Shown: one piece after another, positions 9,071 through 16,418 of the stretch
Layout of the letters: each line of letters opens with the position of its first letter
How positions within the stretch are numbered: the stretch's first letter is position 1
NCBI RefSeq assembly: GCF_001619585.1
Contig: NZ_LQNT01000009.1
Coordinates: forward strand, 124,001 to 188,000
Source: Bhargavaea cecembensis
GTDB taxonomy: Bacteria > Bacillota > Bacilli > Bacillales_A > Planococcaceae
DNA: 64,000 bases
Direction: 5' to 3'
Program-made: the position numbers and the translations under genes
The notes under the pieces: model-generated
What the model saw: only the letters and a program-made list of their open reading frames with translations
Databases searched by the model: none
Told to the model about the DNA's origin: nothing

Positions 9071-9099
9071 ATTATAGCAACCAGGCCGGATGGTTACAA
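9071..9099 (-). promoter_or_regulatory. Sigma-A promoter of fur
   Basis: On the minus strand TTGTAA, a 17-base spacer and a perfect TATAAT. The -10 ends 25 bases before the fur ATG, so the leader would be short. Confidence 0.7.
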
Positions 9100-9133
9100 G
9101 AGTTCCAACATATTAACGACAATCATTACAATA

Positions 9134-9148
9134 TGATAATCATTTTCA
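9134..9148. promoter_or_regulatory. Fur box upstream of fur
   Basis: TGATAATCATTTTCA matches the 7-1-7 Fur box TGATAATNATTATCA at 13 of 14 fixed positions. It overlaps the last three bases of the spoIIM-like gene. It lies about 35 bases upstream of the fur -35 box, so it may act on a second upstream start or by looping. Confidence 0.7.
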
Positions 9149-9658
9149 ATTATCAAGGAAAATGAACAGGCCGATCTCCACAGCAAGTATAGCGGCCGAC
9201 AAAGCGGCGACCCTGATTGCCGCCTCTTTCCGGTGCCTGCTAAAATATTTCTCAAGCATGAATGGAGGCGAGAGGTTCATGCTGAACAAAATGAACAGCA
9301 GTGTAAGTAGGAGCTGTGCCGGAAACCACCAGGCGGCATAAAAAGTGAGTGCACCTTCCTGGCTGATCAGATAGGTCGAGGCAAAACCGAAGAAGACCGC
9401 CCTCAGGCCTGCGACGAACATGACCGCATGCCGAAGTGCAGTGTGTGATGCCAGAAACAGGGCGATCACATGAAATGCCATAAAAGTGAGTATGGCCCGG
9501 TATGGTTTTGCCGGAACCGCCAGATCGAGGCGCGGGTCAAGGAAGACGGTGACCGTCTCGGCCATACCCGCTTCCGCAAAGCGGAACAGGACGGCCCCGC
9601 CCGTAAACCCGATGATGAGTAATGTGAGCAGGTAAAGAAAAGGGAGCGATCGCTGCAT
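9146..9658 (-). CDS. spoIIM: Divergent stage II sporulation protein M (SpoIIM-like membrane protein)
   Basis: Membrane protein of 170 residues with four or five hydrophobic segments (about 7-25, 55-72, 78-98, 106-130, 148-166). It is immediately upstream of fur, where spoIIM lies in B. subtilis. The order of features agrees with SpoIIM: an N-terminal segment ending IGFTGGAVL, a central RAVFFGFASTYLISQEG resembling the family's conserved GF..G.L..Q.G stretch, then WWFPAQLL where SpoIIM has FPQNL. It is about 45 residues shorter than B. subtilis SpoIIM and clearly divergent. SpoIIM is part of the SpoIIDMP engulfment complex. The ATG at 9658 has GGAGG eight bases upstream. Confidence 0.68.
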   Translation of the reverse strand: MQRSLPFLYLLTLLIIGFTGGAVLFRFAEAGMAETVTVFLDPRLDLAVPAKPYRAILTFMAFHVIALFLASHTALRHAVMFVAGLRAVFFGFASTYLISQEGALTFYAAWWFPAQLLLTLLFILFSMNLSPPFMLEKYFSRHRKEAAIRVAALSAAILAVEIGLFIFLDN

Positions 9659-9712
9659 GGGCTGCACCTCCGGAGGATTTGTACAACCTATGCCTGTCCG
9701 CTCCCCGTCATG

Positions 9713-10261
9713 TCATTTCCTTCTTGCCGATCGCTCCGCCCATAGAATGGAGAAAGCAGTTTTGGCGTCACGGATTTTCCCTTCATCCAGCAGCGCGACT
9801 GCTTCGTCCAGAGGGATTTCCAGCAGCTCGACAAATTCGTCATCATCGCCCGCTGCCGGATTATCGACCTTCCTGAGCCCGGTTGCGGCAAACAGATGAA
9901 TCGTTTCATCTGCAAATCCCGGTGATGTCGCAAATGTTGTCACCGGCTCCAATCGGTCGCAAGAGTAGCCTGTTTCCTCTTCCAGTTCCCTGCGGGCCGT
10001 CACTTCAGGGATTTCCCCGGGCTCGAGCTTCCCGGCCGGTACTTCCAGAAGTGTCATGCCGAGCGCCTTCCGGTATTGCTCAACCATGACCAGCTTGCCG
10101 TCATCGGTAATCGGGATCAGTGCCACCGCGCCCGGGTGCCGGACAAGCTCCCTTTTCGCCGGCTTTCCGTCGGGCAGGATTACATCGTCGATTTCAAGGC
10201 GGATGATTTTGCCGTCATAGATTGTTTCCGTATGTACTGTCCGTTCCTCAAACTTATCCAT
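9713..10261 (-). CDS. nudF: ADP-ribose pyrophosphatase (Nudix hydrolase)
   Basis: Hydrolyses ADP-ribose to AMP and ribose-5-phosphate. The product has 182 residues with a complete Nudix box: GKLEPGE at about 77, then REL.EETGY ending at about 99. This fits GX5EX7REUXEEXGU. The N-terminal part with YDGKIIRLEIDDVILPDG is typical of the NudF/AdpP group. The ATG at 10261 is preceded by AAAGGGA; the longer open frame upstream runs through the divergent promoter and is not used. Position next to the YqkF-like reductase matches B. subtilis. Confidence 0.92.
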   Translation of the reverse strand: MDKFEERTVHTETIYDGKIIRLEIDDVILPDGKPAKRELVRHPGAVALIPITDDGKLVMVEQYRKALGMTLLEVPAGKLEPGEIPEVTARRELEEETGYSCDRLEPVTTFATSPGFADETIHLFAATGLRKVDNPAAGDDDEFVELLEIPLDEAVALLDEGKIRDAKTAFSILWAERSARRK

Positions 10262-10278
10262 TGGACCATCCCTTTCTG

Positions 10279-10306
10279 TTGGTCGTCCTTGCACATTCAT
10301 TATACT
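10279..10306 (+). promoter_or_regulatory. Promoter of the aldo/keto reductase gene
   Basis: TTGGTC, a 16-base spacer and TATACT, ending 21 bases before the ATG. The opposite strand offers a TATAAT (10298-10303) for nudF, without a clear -35, so the two promoters overlap. Confidence 0.5.
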
Positions 10307-10327
10307 ATGGATTCGGGAGGGGATACG

Positions 10328-11230
10328 ATGAAGACAAGGAAACTCGGAAATGCCGGTCCCGACATTTCTGAAATCGGGCTCGGCTGCATGTCGCTTCCGG
10401 ATGATGCCCGCCAGGCGGAGCGCATCGTGGACGCGGCAATGGATGCCGGGATCAACTACTTCGACACCGCCGATCTGTATGGGAAAGGCAGAAACGAGGA
10501 ACTGCTCGGCAAGGCGCTCAGAGGCCGGAGGGCGGACATGATCCTGGCCACCAAGGTCGGCAACCGATGGACAGAAGGCAAAGACGGATGGGAATGGGAC
10601 CCGTCCCCCGGGCATATCCGCAAATCAGTCCATGACAGCCTGAAGCGACTCGGCACCGATTATATTGATGTCTACCAGCTCCACGGCGGGACGGCCGATG
10701 ATGACCTGGAGGCCGTGATCGGTGTATTCGAGGATCTGAAACGGGAAGGGCTGATCCGGCAGTACGGCATTTCATCCATCCGTCCGAATGTGTTCCTGCC
10801 ATTTCTCAAAAACAGCTCAGCGGTTTCGAATATGATGCAGTATAGCCTTCTTGACCGCCGGCCGGAAGAGTGGCTCGGGGATATTCGAAGTACAGGTGCA
10901 TCTGTCGTCGCACGCGGGCCGATTGCAAAAGGGCTCCTGACAGCAGAAGCGGAAAAGCGTGCGGAAGCAATGGACGGATATCTCTCGTACTCTTCCATAG
11001 AGCTCCGAAAACTGATCAACGAGTTCGGCAGGCGTCCGGGTCCACTCTACTCGGCGGCCCTCGCCTTCGTCCTGGAAAACAGGACGGTCGCATCCGCCAT
11101 CACAGGGGCAAGCAGCGAAGAGCAGCTGAAAGAGACGCTCAGCGCATATGAACACATGCCCGACAGCGAAACCATCCGGGCCTATGCCGCCCTGACAGCA
11201 GAAGAGCACTATGAAAAGCACCGGGACTAA
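10328..11230 (+). CDS. yqkF: Aldo/keto reductase (YqkF-like)
   Basis: NAD(P)H-dependent oxidoreductase of 300 residues with the AKR TIM-barrel pattern. The catalytic tetrad is visible as Asp and Tyr in FDTADLYGKG (about 44-53), Lys in ILATKVGN and His in VYQLHGG. The SLLDRRPEEWL segment and the C-terminal cofactor-binding stretch TGASSEEQL are family-typical. It starts at the ATG with GGGAGGGG six bases upstream; an open frame continues 5' but through the promoter. The substrate is unknown. Its stop codon lies inside a terminator hairpin. Confidence 0.9.
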   Translation: MKTRKLGNAGPDISEIGLGCMSLPDDARQAERIVDAAMDAGINYFDTADLYGKGRNEELLGKALRGRRADMILATKVGNRWTEGKDGWEWDPSPGHIRKSVHDSLKRLGTDYIDVYQLHGGTADDDLEAVIGVFEDLKREGLIRQYGISSIRPNVFLPFLKNSSAVSNMMQYSLLDRRPEEWLGDIRSTGASVVARGPIAKGLLTAEAEKRAEAMDGYLSYSSIELRKLINEFGRRPGPLYSAALAFVLENRTVASAITGASSEEQLKETLSAYEHMPDSETIRAYAALTAEEHYEKHRD

Positions 11231-11243
11231 TATTCCAGTGCTT
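11214..11243 (+). terminator. Terminator of the aldo/keto reductase gene
   Basis: AAAAGCAC-GGG / CC-GTGCTTTT, an imperfect stem whose left arm includes the end of the coding sequence. A closely related second copy lies at 11923-11956, on the far side of a repeat-rich segment. Confidence 0.75.
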
Positions 11244-11286
11244 TTGACTGTTGAGCTGCCCCAAAGTTAGTCTAAAGTGAAAACAG

Positions 11287-11398
11287 CAAACGGCACGGAC
11301 TCTGGTCGCTTACCGCAGGCCGGCGCCTAGCCCCGCGTGAAGCGGGTCTCGACAGCCCGGCTTTTCCTGCAGGTGTCACCCGACGTCCGTGCCGTTTG
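11287..11398. repeat. 112-bp element bounded by a perfect 14-bp inverted repeat
   Basis: CAAACGGCACGGAC at 11287-11300 is exactly complementary to GTCCGTGCCGTTTG at 11385-11398. The interior holds further pairing, including CCCGC / GCGGG around 11333-11346 and partly complementary CCGCAGG and CCTGCAGG arms. It looks like a foldable RNA or a small non-coding mobile repeat. I do not recognise it. Confidence 0.75.
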
Positions 11399-11667
11399 CC
11401 ATACAGTGTGGAGAAGTCGAGTTCTCGGACGGCTCCGTTTTGTTCGTTTAGCGGATAAAGCACGCGTATTGGTCCTTAAAACTTCACTAGACAGTGGGCC
11501 GTCGGGCGGCTCCGATGACTGCCATAAAGCCATTCCCTCAGATTCAGGAACAAACGTGCATCGTAACTGGGACAGCCACTGACTGAGTAGCGTATTCATC
11601 ACGTTTTGTGTCTGTTGACTCGATTTTTTGCGCTGCACACAGACGCCAGTCTTAAATTACCTGCCGC

Positions 11668-11787
11668 GCAACGCTGCGCTTTTGCACGCAGATGCCAATC
11701 TGCGTGTTGGCATCGGCTAAGGCAACGCCCGCGAACTAGCGGACGCCGTCACGAAGAACGGCGTCTGTGCCCAAAAGCGTAAGCGTT
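11668..11787. repeat. Palindromic repeat cluster, family A copy 1
   Basis: The outer arms CAACGCTGCGCTTTTG (left) and CCCAAAAGCGTAAGCGTTG (right) are imperfect complements about 80 bases apart. Inside are ACGCAGAT/ATCTGCGT, the overlapping alternative GATGCCAA/TTGGCATC, and GACGCCGT/ACGGCGTC, all perfect 8-bp stems. The right part recurs in inverted orientation at 24437-24510. Confidence 0.75.
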
Positions 11788-11877
11788 GAGCGACAAAGCT
11801 CTTTCTGCGACCAAAACGCAGTTTTGGTAAGCAAGGGCCCGTAGCAGAAATCCGGAGGGTTTTCGGGAAAACAAAAA

Positions 11878-11917
11878 ACTGCAGACAAAGGAGCTATACA
11901 CTCACTTTGTCTACAGT
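11878..11917 (-). terminator. Terminator-like hairpin, family B copy 1
   Basis: Stem ACTGCAGACAAAG / CTTTGTCTACAGT with one mismatch and a 14-base loop, followed on the minus strand by TTTTTTG. It is placed to terminate yqkE transcription. A copy with the same stem is found at 53081-53121. Confidence 0.75.
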
Positions 11918-11922
11918 TTGAT

Positions 11923-11956
11923 GCACCGGGATTAATATCCCGGTGCTTTCCTGTTG
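11923..11956. repeat. Second copy of the reductase terminator
   Basis: GCACCGGG / CCCGGTGC perfect 8-bp stem. The 34 bases align with 11218-11253, differing at a few positions plus a 2-base gap. The two copies form direct repeats around 669 bases. Confidence 0.8.
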
Positions 11957-11968
11957 GCCAATCGGCCT

Positions 11969-12220
11969 TTAATACTTGGAACCCTTCTCGCCGTATTTCT
12001 CGAGAAGTTCTCCAAATGACATGTTCTTTTCCCTCTCACGGCGTTCCTTTGCTTTCTGTGCGAGGCGTTTTTCCTCTTCTTCCTTTTCGGTTTGGAGAAG
12101 TGCCTGCCTGGCTTGTTTCAGCTTATCCAGTGTATCTCCGCCGAGTCCATCGGCGAGTGTCGGGCGGCTGTCCTGTTTGGGGACGGCCGGTTTCCGTTGC
12201 TGCGGTTTCTTTTTGGCCAC
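11969..12220 (-). CDS. yqkE: YqkE-family small protein (DUF3886)
   Basis: Small, highly charged protein of 83 residues. The middle (about 35-65) is rich in Lys, Glu and Arg and predicted to be helical or coiled-coil; the C-terminus has the conserved MSFGELLEKYG motif. The N-terminus is Lys/Pro/Gln-rich. It starts with GTG with a GGAAGGTGAGG purine run just upstream. Placement between the YqkF-like reductase and the YqkD-like hydrolase matches the B. subtilis yqkF-yqkE-yqkD neighbourhood. Function unknown. Confidence 0.8.
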   Translation of the reverse strand: MAKKKPQQRKPAVPKQDSRPTLADGLGGDTLDKLKQARQALLQTEKEEEEKRLAQKAKERREREKNMSFGELLEKYGEKGSKY

Positions 12221-12244
12221 AGACCCTCACCTTCCTTCAATCAT

Positions 12245-13429
12245 TCAGGGACGGCGCACGACTGTCGCGACACCCTGGCCGCCGCCGATGCAGAGTGTGG
12301 CAAGACCCGTCTTGGCGTCACGCCGCTTCATCTCGTGCAGCAATGTCACAAGGATCCTTGCACCGCTTGCGCCGATCGGGTGGCCGAGCGCAATCGCGCC
12401 GCCGTTCACATTCAGTTTGTCATGGTCAAATTTGAGCTCACGGTCAACGGCGATCGACTGGGCTGCAAATGCTTCGTTCGCTTCGACAAGGTCCATATCA
12501 TCGAGTTCAAGCCCTGCTTTGTCCAGTGCATTTTTTACTGCCTGGACCGGTCCGATGCCCATCACGGCCGGATCCACGCCGGCATTGCCGTTGGCGGCAA
12601 TGACCGCAAGCGGTTCGACGCCGAGTTCGTCGGCCTTTTCCCTGGACATCACGACGAACGCCGCTGCCCCGTCATTGATGCCGGAAGCATTCCCCGCAGT
12701 CACACTTCCCTCTTTTTTGAATGCCGGGCGGAGTTTCGCCAATTTCTCCGCCGTGGAGCCCGCTTTCACGTGTTCATCCGTATCAAAGACAATCGGATCA
12801 CCCTTGCGCTGCGGGATTTCGACCGGCACGATTTCGTCCTTGAAGCGGCCTGCCTCGATGGCAGCGGTTGCCCGCTCCTGCGAACGTGCCGCGAACTCAT
12901 CCTGTTCCTCACGGCTGATGCCGTAGCGGTCACAGAGGTTTTCCGCTGTGATCCCCATGTGATAATCGTTGAATGCACACCAGAGACCGTCCGAAATCAT
13001 ACTGTCGACCATTTTCTGATCGCCCATCTTGAATCCATTGCGAGCACCTTTTAGGAGATACGGCGCCTGGCTCATATTTTCCATGCCGCCCGCCACGATG
13101 ATATCGGCATCTCCTGCTTTGATCGCCTGCGCGGCCAGATGGACAGCTTTCAGACCGGAACCGCACACTTTATTGATCGTCAATGAAGGTATTGTCTCAG
13201 GAAGTCCTGCTTTGATGGATGCCTGGCGTGCCGGGTTTTGGCCGAGCCCCGCCTGTAGGACATTCCCCATGATCACTTCGTCGACGTGCTTCCCGTCTAC
13301 GTTTGCCCGGGAAAGCGCCTCCCGGATTGCAATGCCTCCAAGCTCAGTTGCCGGAATATCTTTCAGTGACCCCAGGAATGTGCCGATCGCGGTACGCACA
13401 GCACTTACAATTACCACTTCTTTTGTCAT
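12245..13429 (-). CDS. Acetyl-CoA acetyltransferase (thiolase)
   Basis: Type II thiolase of 394 residues that condenses two acetyl-CoA to acetoacetyl-CoA or runs in reverse. The acyl-accepting Cys89 lies in [11 protein letters not shown]; the catalytic His is in [10 protein letters not shown] and the second Cys in LCIGGGQG near the C-terminus. The NEAFAAQ motif is present. The ATG at 13429 ([12 protein letters not shown]) fits family N-termini; an in-frame ATG seven codons upstream is less typical. It is divergent from mvaB, and together they suggest acetoacetate or branched-chain amino acid breakdown rather than the mevalonate route (no HMG-CoA synthase seen here). Confidence 0.93.
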   Translation of the reverse strand: MTKEVVIVSAVRTAIGTFLGSLKDIPATELGGIAIREALSRANVDGKHVDEVIMGNVLQAGLGQNPARQASIKAGLPETIPSLTINKVCGSGLKAVHLAAQAIKAGDADIIVAGGMENMSQAPYLLKGARNGFKMGDQKMVDSMISDGLWCAFNDYHMGITAENLCDRYGISREEQDEFAARSQERATAAIEAGRFKDEIVPVEIPQRKGDPIVFDTDEHVKAGSTAEKLAKLRPAFKKEGSVTAGNASGINDGAAAFVVMSREKADELGVEPLAVIAANGNAGVDPAVMGIGPVQAVKNALDKAGLELDDMDLVEANEAFAAQSIAVDRELKFDHDKLNVNGGAIALGHPIGASGARILVTLLHEMKRRDAKTGLATLCIGGGQGVATVVRRP

Positions 13430-13465
13430 TTCCCCATGTCCCCTTTCCATTCATCTGGCTTTGCC

Positions 13466-13494
13466 TTGCCCCGCCCCGTCCGCATCCTTACAAT
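13466..13494 (+). promoter_or_regulatory. Promoter of the HMG-CoA lyase gene
   Basis: TTGCCC, a 17-base spacer and TACAAT, 22 bases before the ATG. It lies in the divergent gap with the thiolase gene. Confidence 0.55.
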
Positions 13495-13516
13495 GAAAAC
13501 AAGGAGGGGGTTTGTC

Positions 13517-14431
13517 ATGTTAAGTCTACCAAAGAAAGTCGCAATTATCGAGGTAGGGCCGAGGGATGGCCTGCAGAATGAAAAGAACCATGTTCCGACA
13601 GAAGTGAAGCTCCGGTTCATCCGCGCCCTGCAGGACGCGGGGGTCAGTGAAATGGAACTCACTTCTTTCGTATCGCCGAAATGGGTGCCGCAGATGGGGG
13701 ATGCGGCGGACATCATGGCCGGTTCAAAGCGGACAGGCAGAGCATTCGTACTCGCGCCAAATGAGCGGGGAATCGCTGATGCGAGGGCCGCGGGTGCAGA
13801 TCACATCGCCGTGTTTGTCGGCGTGACAGATGCATTCAATAAGAAAAACATCAACAAATCGACCGAGGAAAGCATGGAACAGCTGGCTCCGCAGATCAGG
13901 AAAATGAAAGAGGACGGACTCTTCGTACGTGCCTGCATCTCGACCGCATTCCACTGCCCGTTTGAAGGTCCCGTAGACCCGGAACGCACGGTCAGCCTAT
14001 GCAGACGGTTCGCCGAACTGGGTGCGGATGAACTGAGTGTGGCTGATACGATCGGGATGGCCACACCCGAAGAGAGTTACCGCCTGTTCAGCAGACTTAA
14101 AGAAGAACTGCCGGACATCTTGCTGACTGCACACTTCCATGATACGCGCAAAATGGCAATCGCCAATATCTTTGCAGCACTTCAGGCAGGTGTTGAACGT
14201 TTCGACACTTCTGCAGGCGGACTCGGCGGCTGCCCGTTCGCACCGGGCGCCACCGGAAACGTTGCCACCGAAGACGTGGTCAATATGCTCGAACGAATGG
14301 ACATCGAAACCGGCATCTCGGTTGAAGGCATCTGCCGCGCGGTCGACGAAGTGGCGCCCCACGTTTCTCGCCCGATTACCACGGGGATGTATACACTATA
14401 TAAGAACGGACAACGTATAGGTAATAGCTGA
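13517..14431 (+). CDS. mvaB: Hydroxymethylglutaryl-CoA lyase
   Basis: Cleaves HMG-CoA to acetoacetate and acetyl-CoA, the last step of leucine degradation. The product is 304 residues with the DRE-TIM metallolyase signature: GPRDGLQNE near residue 14, the metal-binding HFHDT (about 202-206) and the active-site cysteine loop GGLGGCPFAPGA (about 235-246). AAGGAGGGGG lies seven bases before the ATG and fixes the start. No other leucine-degradation gene is nearby. Confidence 0.93.
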   Translation: MLSLPKKVAIIEVGPRDGLQNEKNHVPTEVKLRFIRALQDAGVSEMELTSFVSPKWVPQMGDAADIMAGSKRTGRAFVLAPNERGIADARAAGADHIAVFVGVTDAFNKKNINKSTEESMEQLAPQIRKMKEDGLFVRACISTAFHCPFEGPVDPERTVSLCRRFAELGADELSVADTIGMATPEESYRLFSRLKEELPDILLTAHFHDTRKMAIANIFAALQAGVERFDTSAGGLGGCPFAPGATGNVATEDVVNMLERMDIETGISVEGICRAVDEVAPHVSRPITTGMYTLYKNGQRIGNS

Positions 14432-14454
14432 TCACACTGGAAGGAGGCCATGGA

Positions 14455-15420
14455 TTGGGCAATCGCACGAAGCGCTGGCTGACGGCCACCGGCATCGTGA
14501 CGGGAATTTCGGCGGCTGTCGGATCGGCCATCGGCCTCCTTGCCACGAACCGGCTGATGTACATGAAAAAGAAAGAGGACGATGTGATTCTGCAGCGGGA
14601 GATTTCCGCGAAGCGCTTTGATGAAGGCTGGTACAACGCCGTCAGCAAAAATGAGCGCTGGGTTGACTCGCCTAACGGGTACCGGCTCAAGGCCGTGCTG
14701 CTGGAGCCGCTGGAAACCAGTCATTATGTCGTCATTTCCCATGGCGTCACGGAAAACAAAATCAATTCGGTCAAATACGCACGGATGTTTGAGCGTCTCG
14801 GCTTCAACTCCGTCATCTATGACCATCGACGCCACGGGGATTCGGAGGGCCGGACGACCAGTTTCGGACATTATGAAAAGACCGATCTGGGTGCGGTAAT
14901 CGATGAGCTCAGGGATTATGCCGGGGAAAATGCCATCATCGGCGTGCACGGAGAATCCATGGGGGCCGCGACATCACTCCTGTATGCCGGCAGTGTCGGG
15001 GACGAAGCCGACTTCTACATAGCCGACTGCCCGTTCTCGGACTTCACCGAACAGGTCCTCCATATTCTGAGACGATCCACACCGCTCCGGACAGGCTTCG
15101 CCATCCGGCTCGCCAACGTGTTTCTGAAGGTGAGGGACGGCTATACCCTCGATCTTGTTTCCCCGAGACAGTCAGTCGTCCATATCAAAAGGCCGGTGCT
15201 CTTCATCCACAGCCTGGAAGATGACTTTATCCTGCCGAAGATGACGAAGGAACTTTATGAGCTGAAACCGGAGCCGAAATCCATCCGGCTGTTTGATAAG
15301 GGGAGCCATGCCCAGTCCTATAATGAAAACGCCGAGGAATACGAACAGACGGTCAGGACGTTCCTCGAAGAACACGGATTGCTTCCCGGTGGTGCCGACA
15401 GCCGGCCGGGAATTGCATGA
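14455..15420 (+). CDS. yqkD: YqkD-like alpha/beta hydrolase, membrane-anchored
   Basis: Serine hydrolase of 321 residues with one N-terminal hydrophobic anchor (about 8-28). Catalytic elements are the oxyanion region VISHGVTENKINS, the nucleophile elbow GVHGESMGA (about 161-169), Asp in FIHSLEDDFI and His in KGSHAQSY. The YDHRRHGDSEGRTTSFG stretch matches YqkD closely. It starts at TTG 14455, with AAGGAGG seven bases upstream; an ATG at 14450 is in another frame. It follows mvaB by 23 bp. The substrate is unknown. Confidence 0.85.
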   Translation: MGNRTKRWLTATGIVTGISAAVGSAIGLLATNRLMYMKKKEDDVILQREISAKRFDEGWYNAVSKNERWVDSPNGYRLKAVLLEPLETSHYVVISHGVTENKINSVKYARMFERLGFNSVIYDHRRHGDSEGRTTSFGHYEKTDLGAVIDELRDYAGENAIIGVHGESMGAATSLLYAGSVGDEADFYIADCPFSDFTEQVLHILRRSTPLRTGFAIRLANVFLKVRDGYTLDLVSPRQSVVHIKRPVLFIHSLEDDFILPKMTKELYELKPEPKSIRLFDKGSHAQSYNENAEEYEQTVRTFLEEHGLLPGGADSRPGIA

Positions 15421-15428
15421 TCAGGTCC

Positions 15429-15454
15429 GCCCTGCATTCTTTTGCAGGGCTTTT
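15429..15454 (+). terminator. Terminator of the mvaB-yqkD transcript
   Basis: Stem GCCCTGCA / TGCAGGGC followed by TTTT, nine bases after the yqkD stop. Confidence 0.8.
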
Positions 15455-15469
15455 GCCATTCAAGCGAAA

Positions 15470-15504
15470 ACAAAAATAAAACGCCCTTCCGCGGGGAAGG
15501 ACGC
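15470..15504 (-). terminator. Terminator after yneF
   Basis: Stem around CCTTCC / GGAAGG with flanking GC pairs and a GCGG loop, four bases after the yneF stop; on the minus strand it is followed by TTTTATTTTTG. Confidence 0.75.
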
Positions 15505-15508
15505 TGTC

Positions 15509-15730
15509 TTATTTGTCGTTCATTTTGTTCATCTGTGCCAGCATCTGATTGATTTTCTTCTGGGAAGGTTTCATCCCCATCTGCATCATCAGCATACGCA
15601 GCATCTGTTCGTTGATCGGCGGGTTCTCTTTCAGGTAATTCATCATATATCTGCGTGCGATGAAAAAGCCGAGAGCCACCCCGGCGAGCAACGCGACGAT
15701 GAGCAGAATGATCCACCAAACGGTCGCCAT
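15509..15730 (-). CDS. yneF: YneF-family small membrane protein (UPF0154)
   Basis: Protein of 73 residues with one N-terminal transmembrane helix (about 4-25) ending GFFIARRYM, then a conserved cytoplasmic part with [17 protein letters not shown] and [10 protein letters not shown]. Length and motifs are those of UPF0154. The ATG at 15730 is preceded by GAAGGAGG. The order transketolase-sirA-yneF is the same as in B. subtilis. Function unknown. Confidence 0.9.
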   Translation of the reverse strand: MATVWWIILLIVALLAGVALGFFIARRYMMNYLKENPPINEQMLRMLMMQMGMKPSQKKINQMLAQMNKMNDK

Positions 15731-15798
15731 TGTGGTTCCTCCTTCGTGCATCAGTTTCACGGAATGTGCACCAAGGAGAAGTATACAACATTCCGGAG

Positions 15799-16254
15799 TC
15801 AGATACTACTATTTCCGCATAATTGGCGGCTGGTGCCGACCCCGTTCTCCCAGAATCTCACCGGCTTCAGCCAGCCGCATTCTCCACTTCCCCCGCGGAC
15901 CGCAAAGTACCCCCCGCTGATGCCGGACAGACCGGCAAACAGGTCAAGATCAAGCATCCTCGTGCCTTCGCACCGGGCAGTGAGGCTGTATTCGCCGAAC
16001 CCGATCCGGATCGTGCCCTTTACAGGATGGTGGAGGCGGAGCAGGCCCCCCTCCCGGCCCACCTCCGGAAAACGCCTGTCCATCCTGTGCTTCAGCTGGA
16101 ACATGACCCGATCGGGATCGATTTCATGACACAGAAACCGCACTTCCGGGCTTTTTTCCCCCTCTATTGCAAGCAGTTCCTCCAGCATCCGCTCACGTCC
16201 CAGAATAAACGGCTGGTGGTCGTTTTTCACTTCGTAAATGATGTATTCGCGCAT
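15799..16254 (-). CDS. sirA: Sporulation inhibitor of replication SirA
   Basis: Protein of 151 residues similar in pattern to SirA (YneE), which binds DnaA domain I at the onset of sporulation and stops new rounds of replication. Supporting marks are the N-terminal [18 protein letters not shown], equivalent to the SirA YFGRE segment, and the near-terminal [10 protein letters not shown], equivalent to the SirA YGWLNPVK. The rest is divergent, as is usual for this fast-changing family. Position between transketolase and yneF supports the call. The ATG at 16254 has AAGGGG eight bases upstream; an in-frame GTG three codons earlier overlaps that site. Confidence 0.82.
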   Translation of the reverse strand: MREYIIYEVKNDHQPFILGRERMLEELLAIEGEKSPEVRFLCHEIDPDRVMFQLKHRMDRRFPEVGREGGLLRLHHPVKGTIRIGFGEYSLTARCEGTRMLDLDLFAGLSGISGGYFAVRGGSGECGWLKPVRFWENGVGTSRQLCGNSSI

Positions 16255-16380
16255 GACTGCCACCCCTTTTTCAACATCATATCCCGCAATGCGAAAAAAA
16301 GATGTCAGAGTGCGGAGAAGAACCCCTCTAGTTTTGTCGAATTATCCGGAGCCGGAAGTGTCACCGCATGGTTGCTTATA

Positions 16381-16414
16381 AAAAAGGAAGGCCTCCCAAC
16401 GGGGGCCTTCCTTT
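16381..16414 (-). terminator. Terminator of transketolase
   Basis: Stem AAGGAAGGCC / GGCCTTCCTT, five bases beyond the tkt stop, followed on the minus strand by TTTTTTAT. Confidence 0.8.
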
Positions 16415-16418
16415 GTGA

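Larger units (their letters stand above)
11244..11968. other. Gene-free, inverted-repeat-rich segment
   Basis: About 725 bases between the reductase gene and yqkE with no credible gene; the longest ORF (11327-11638, minus) has no ribosome site and an Arg/Ser/Thr-rich product. The segment contains a 112-bp inverted-repeat element (11287-11398), a palindromic cluster (11668-11787), a terminator-like hairpin shared with 53 kb (11878-11917) and a second copy of the reductase terminator (11923-11956). It reads as accumulated small repeats or one inserted element rather than as a lost gene. Confidence 0.75.

Noticed and set aside
11327-11638. 103-codon ORF on the minus strand in the repeat-rich gap
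   Set aside because: No ribosome site, Arg/Ser/Thr-rich composition and overlap with inverted repeats; best explained as a chance frame.
11660-11790. CRISPR-like repeat array
   Set aside because: The repeats are inverted and unevenly spaced, with no regular direct repeats, unique spacers or cas genes.
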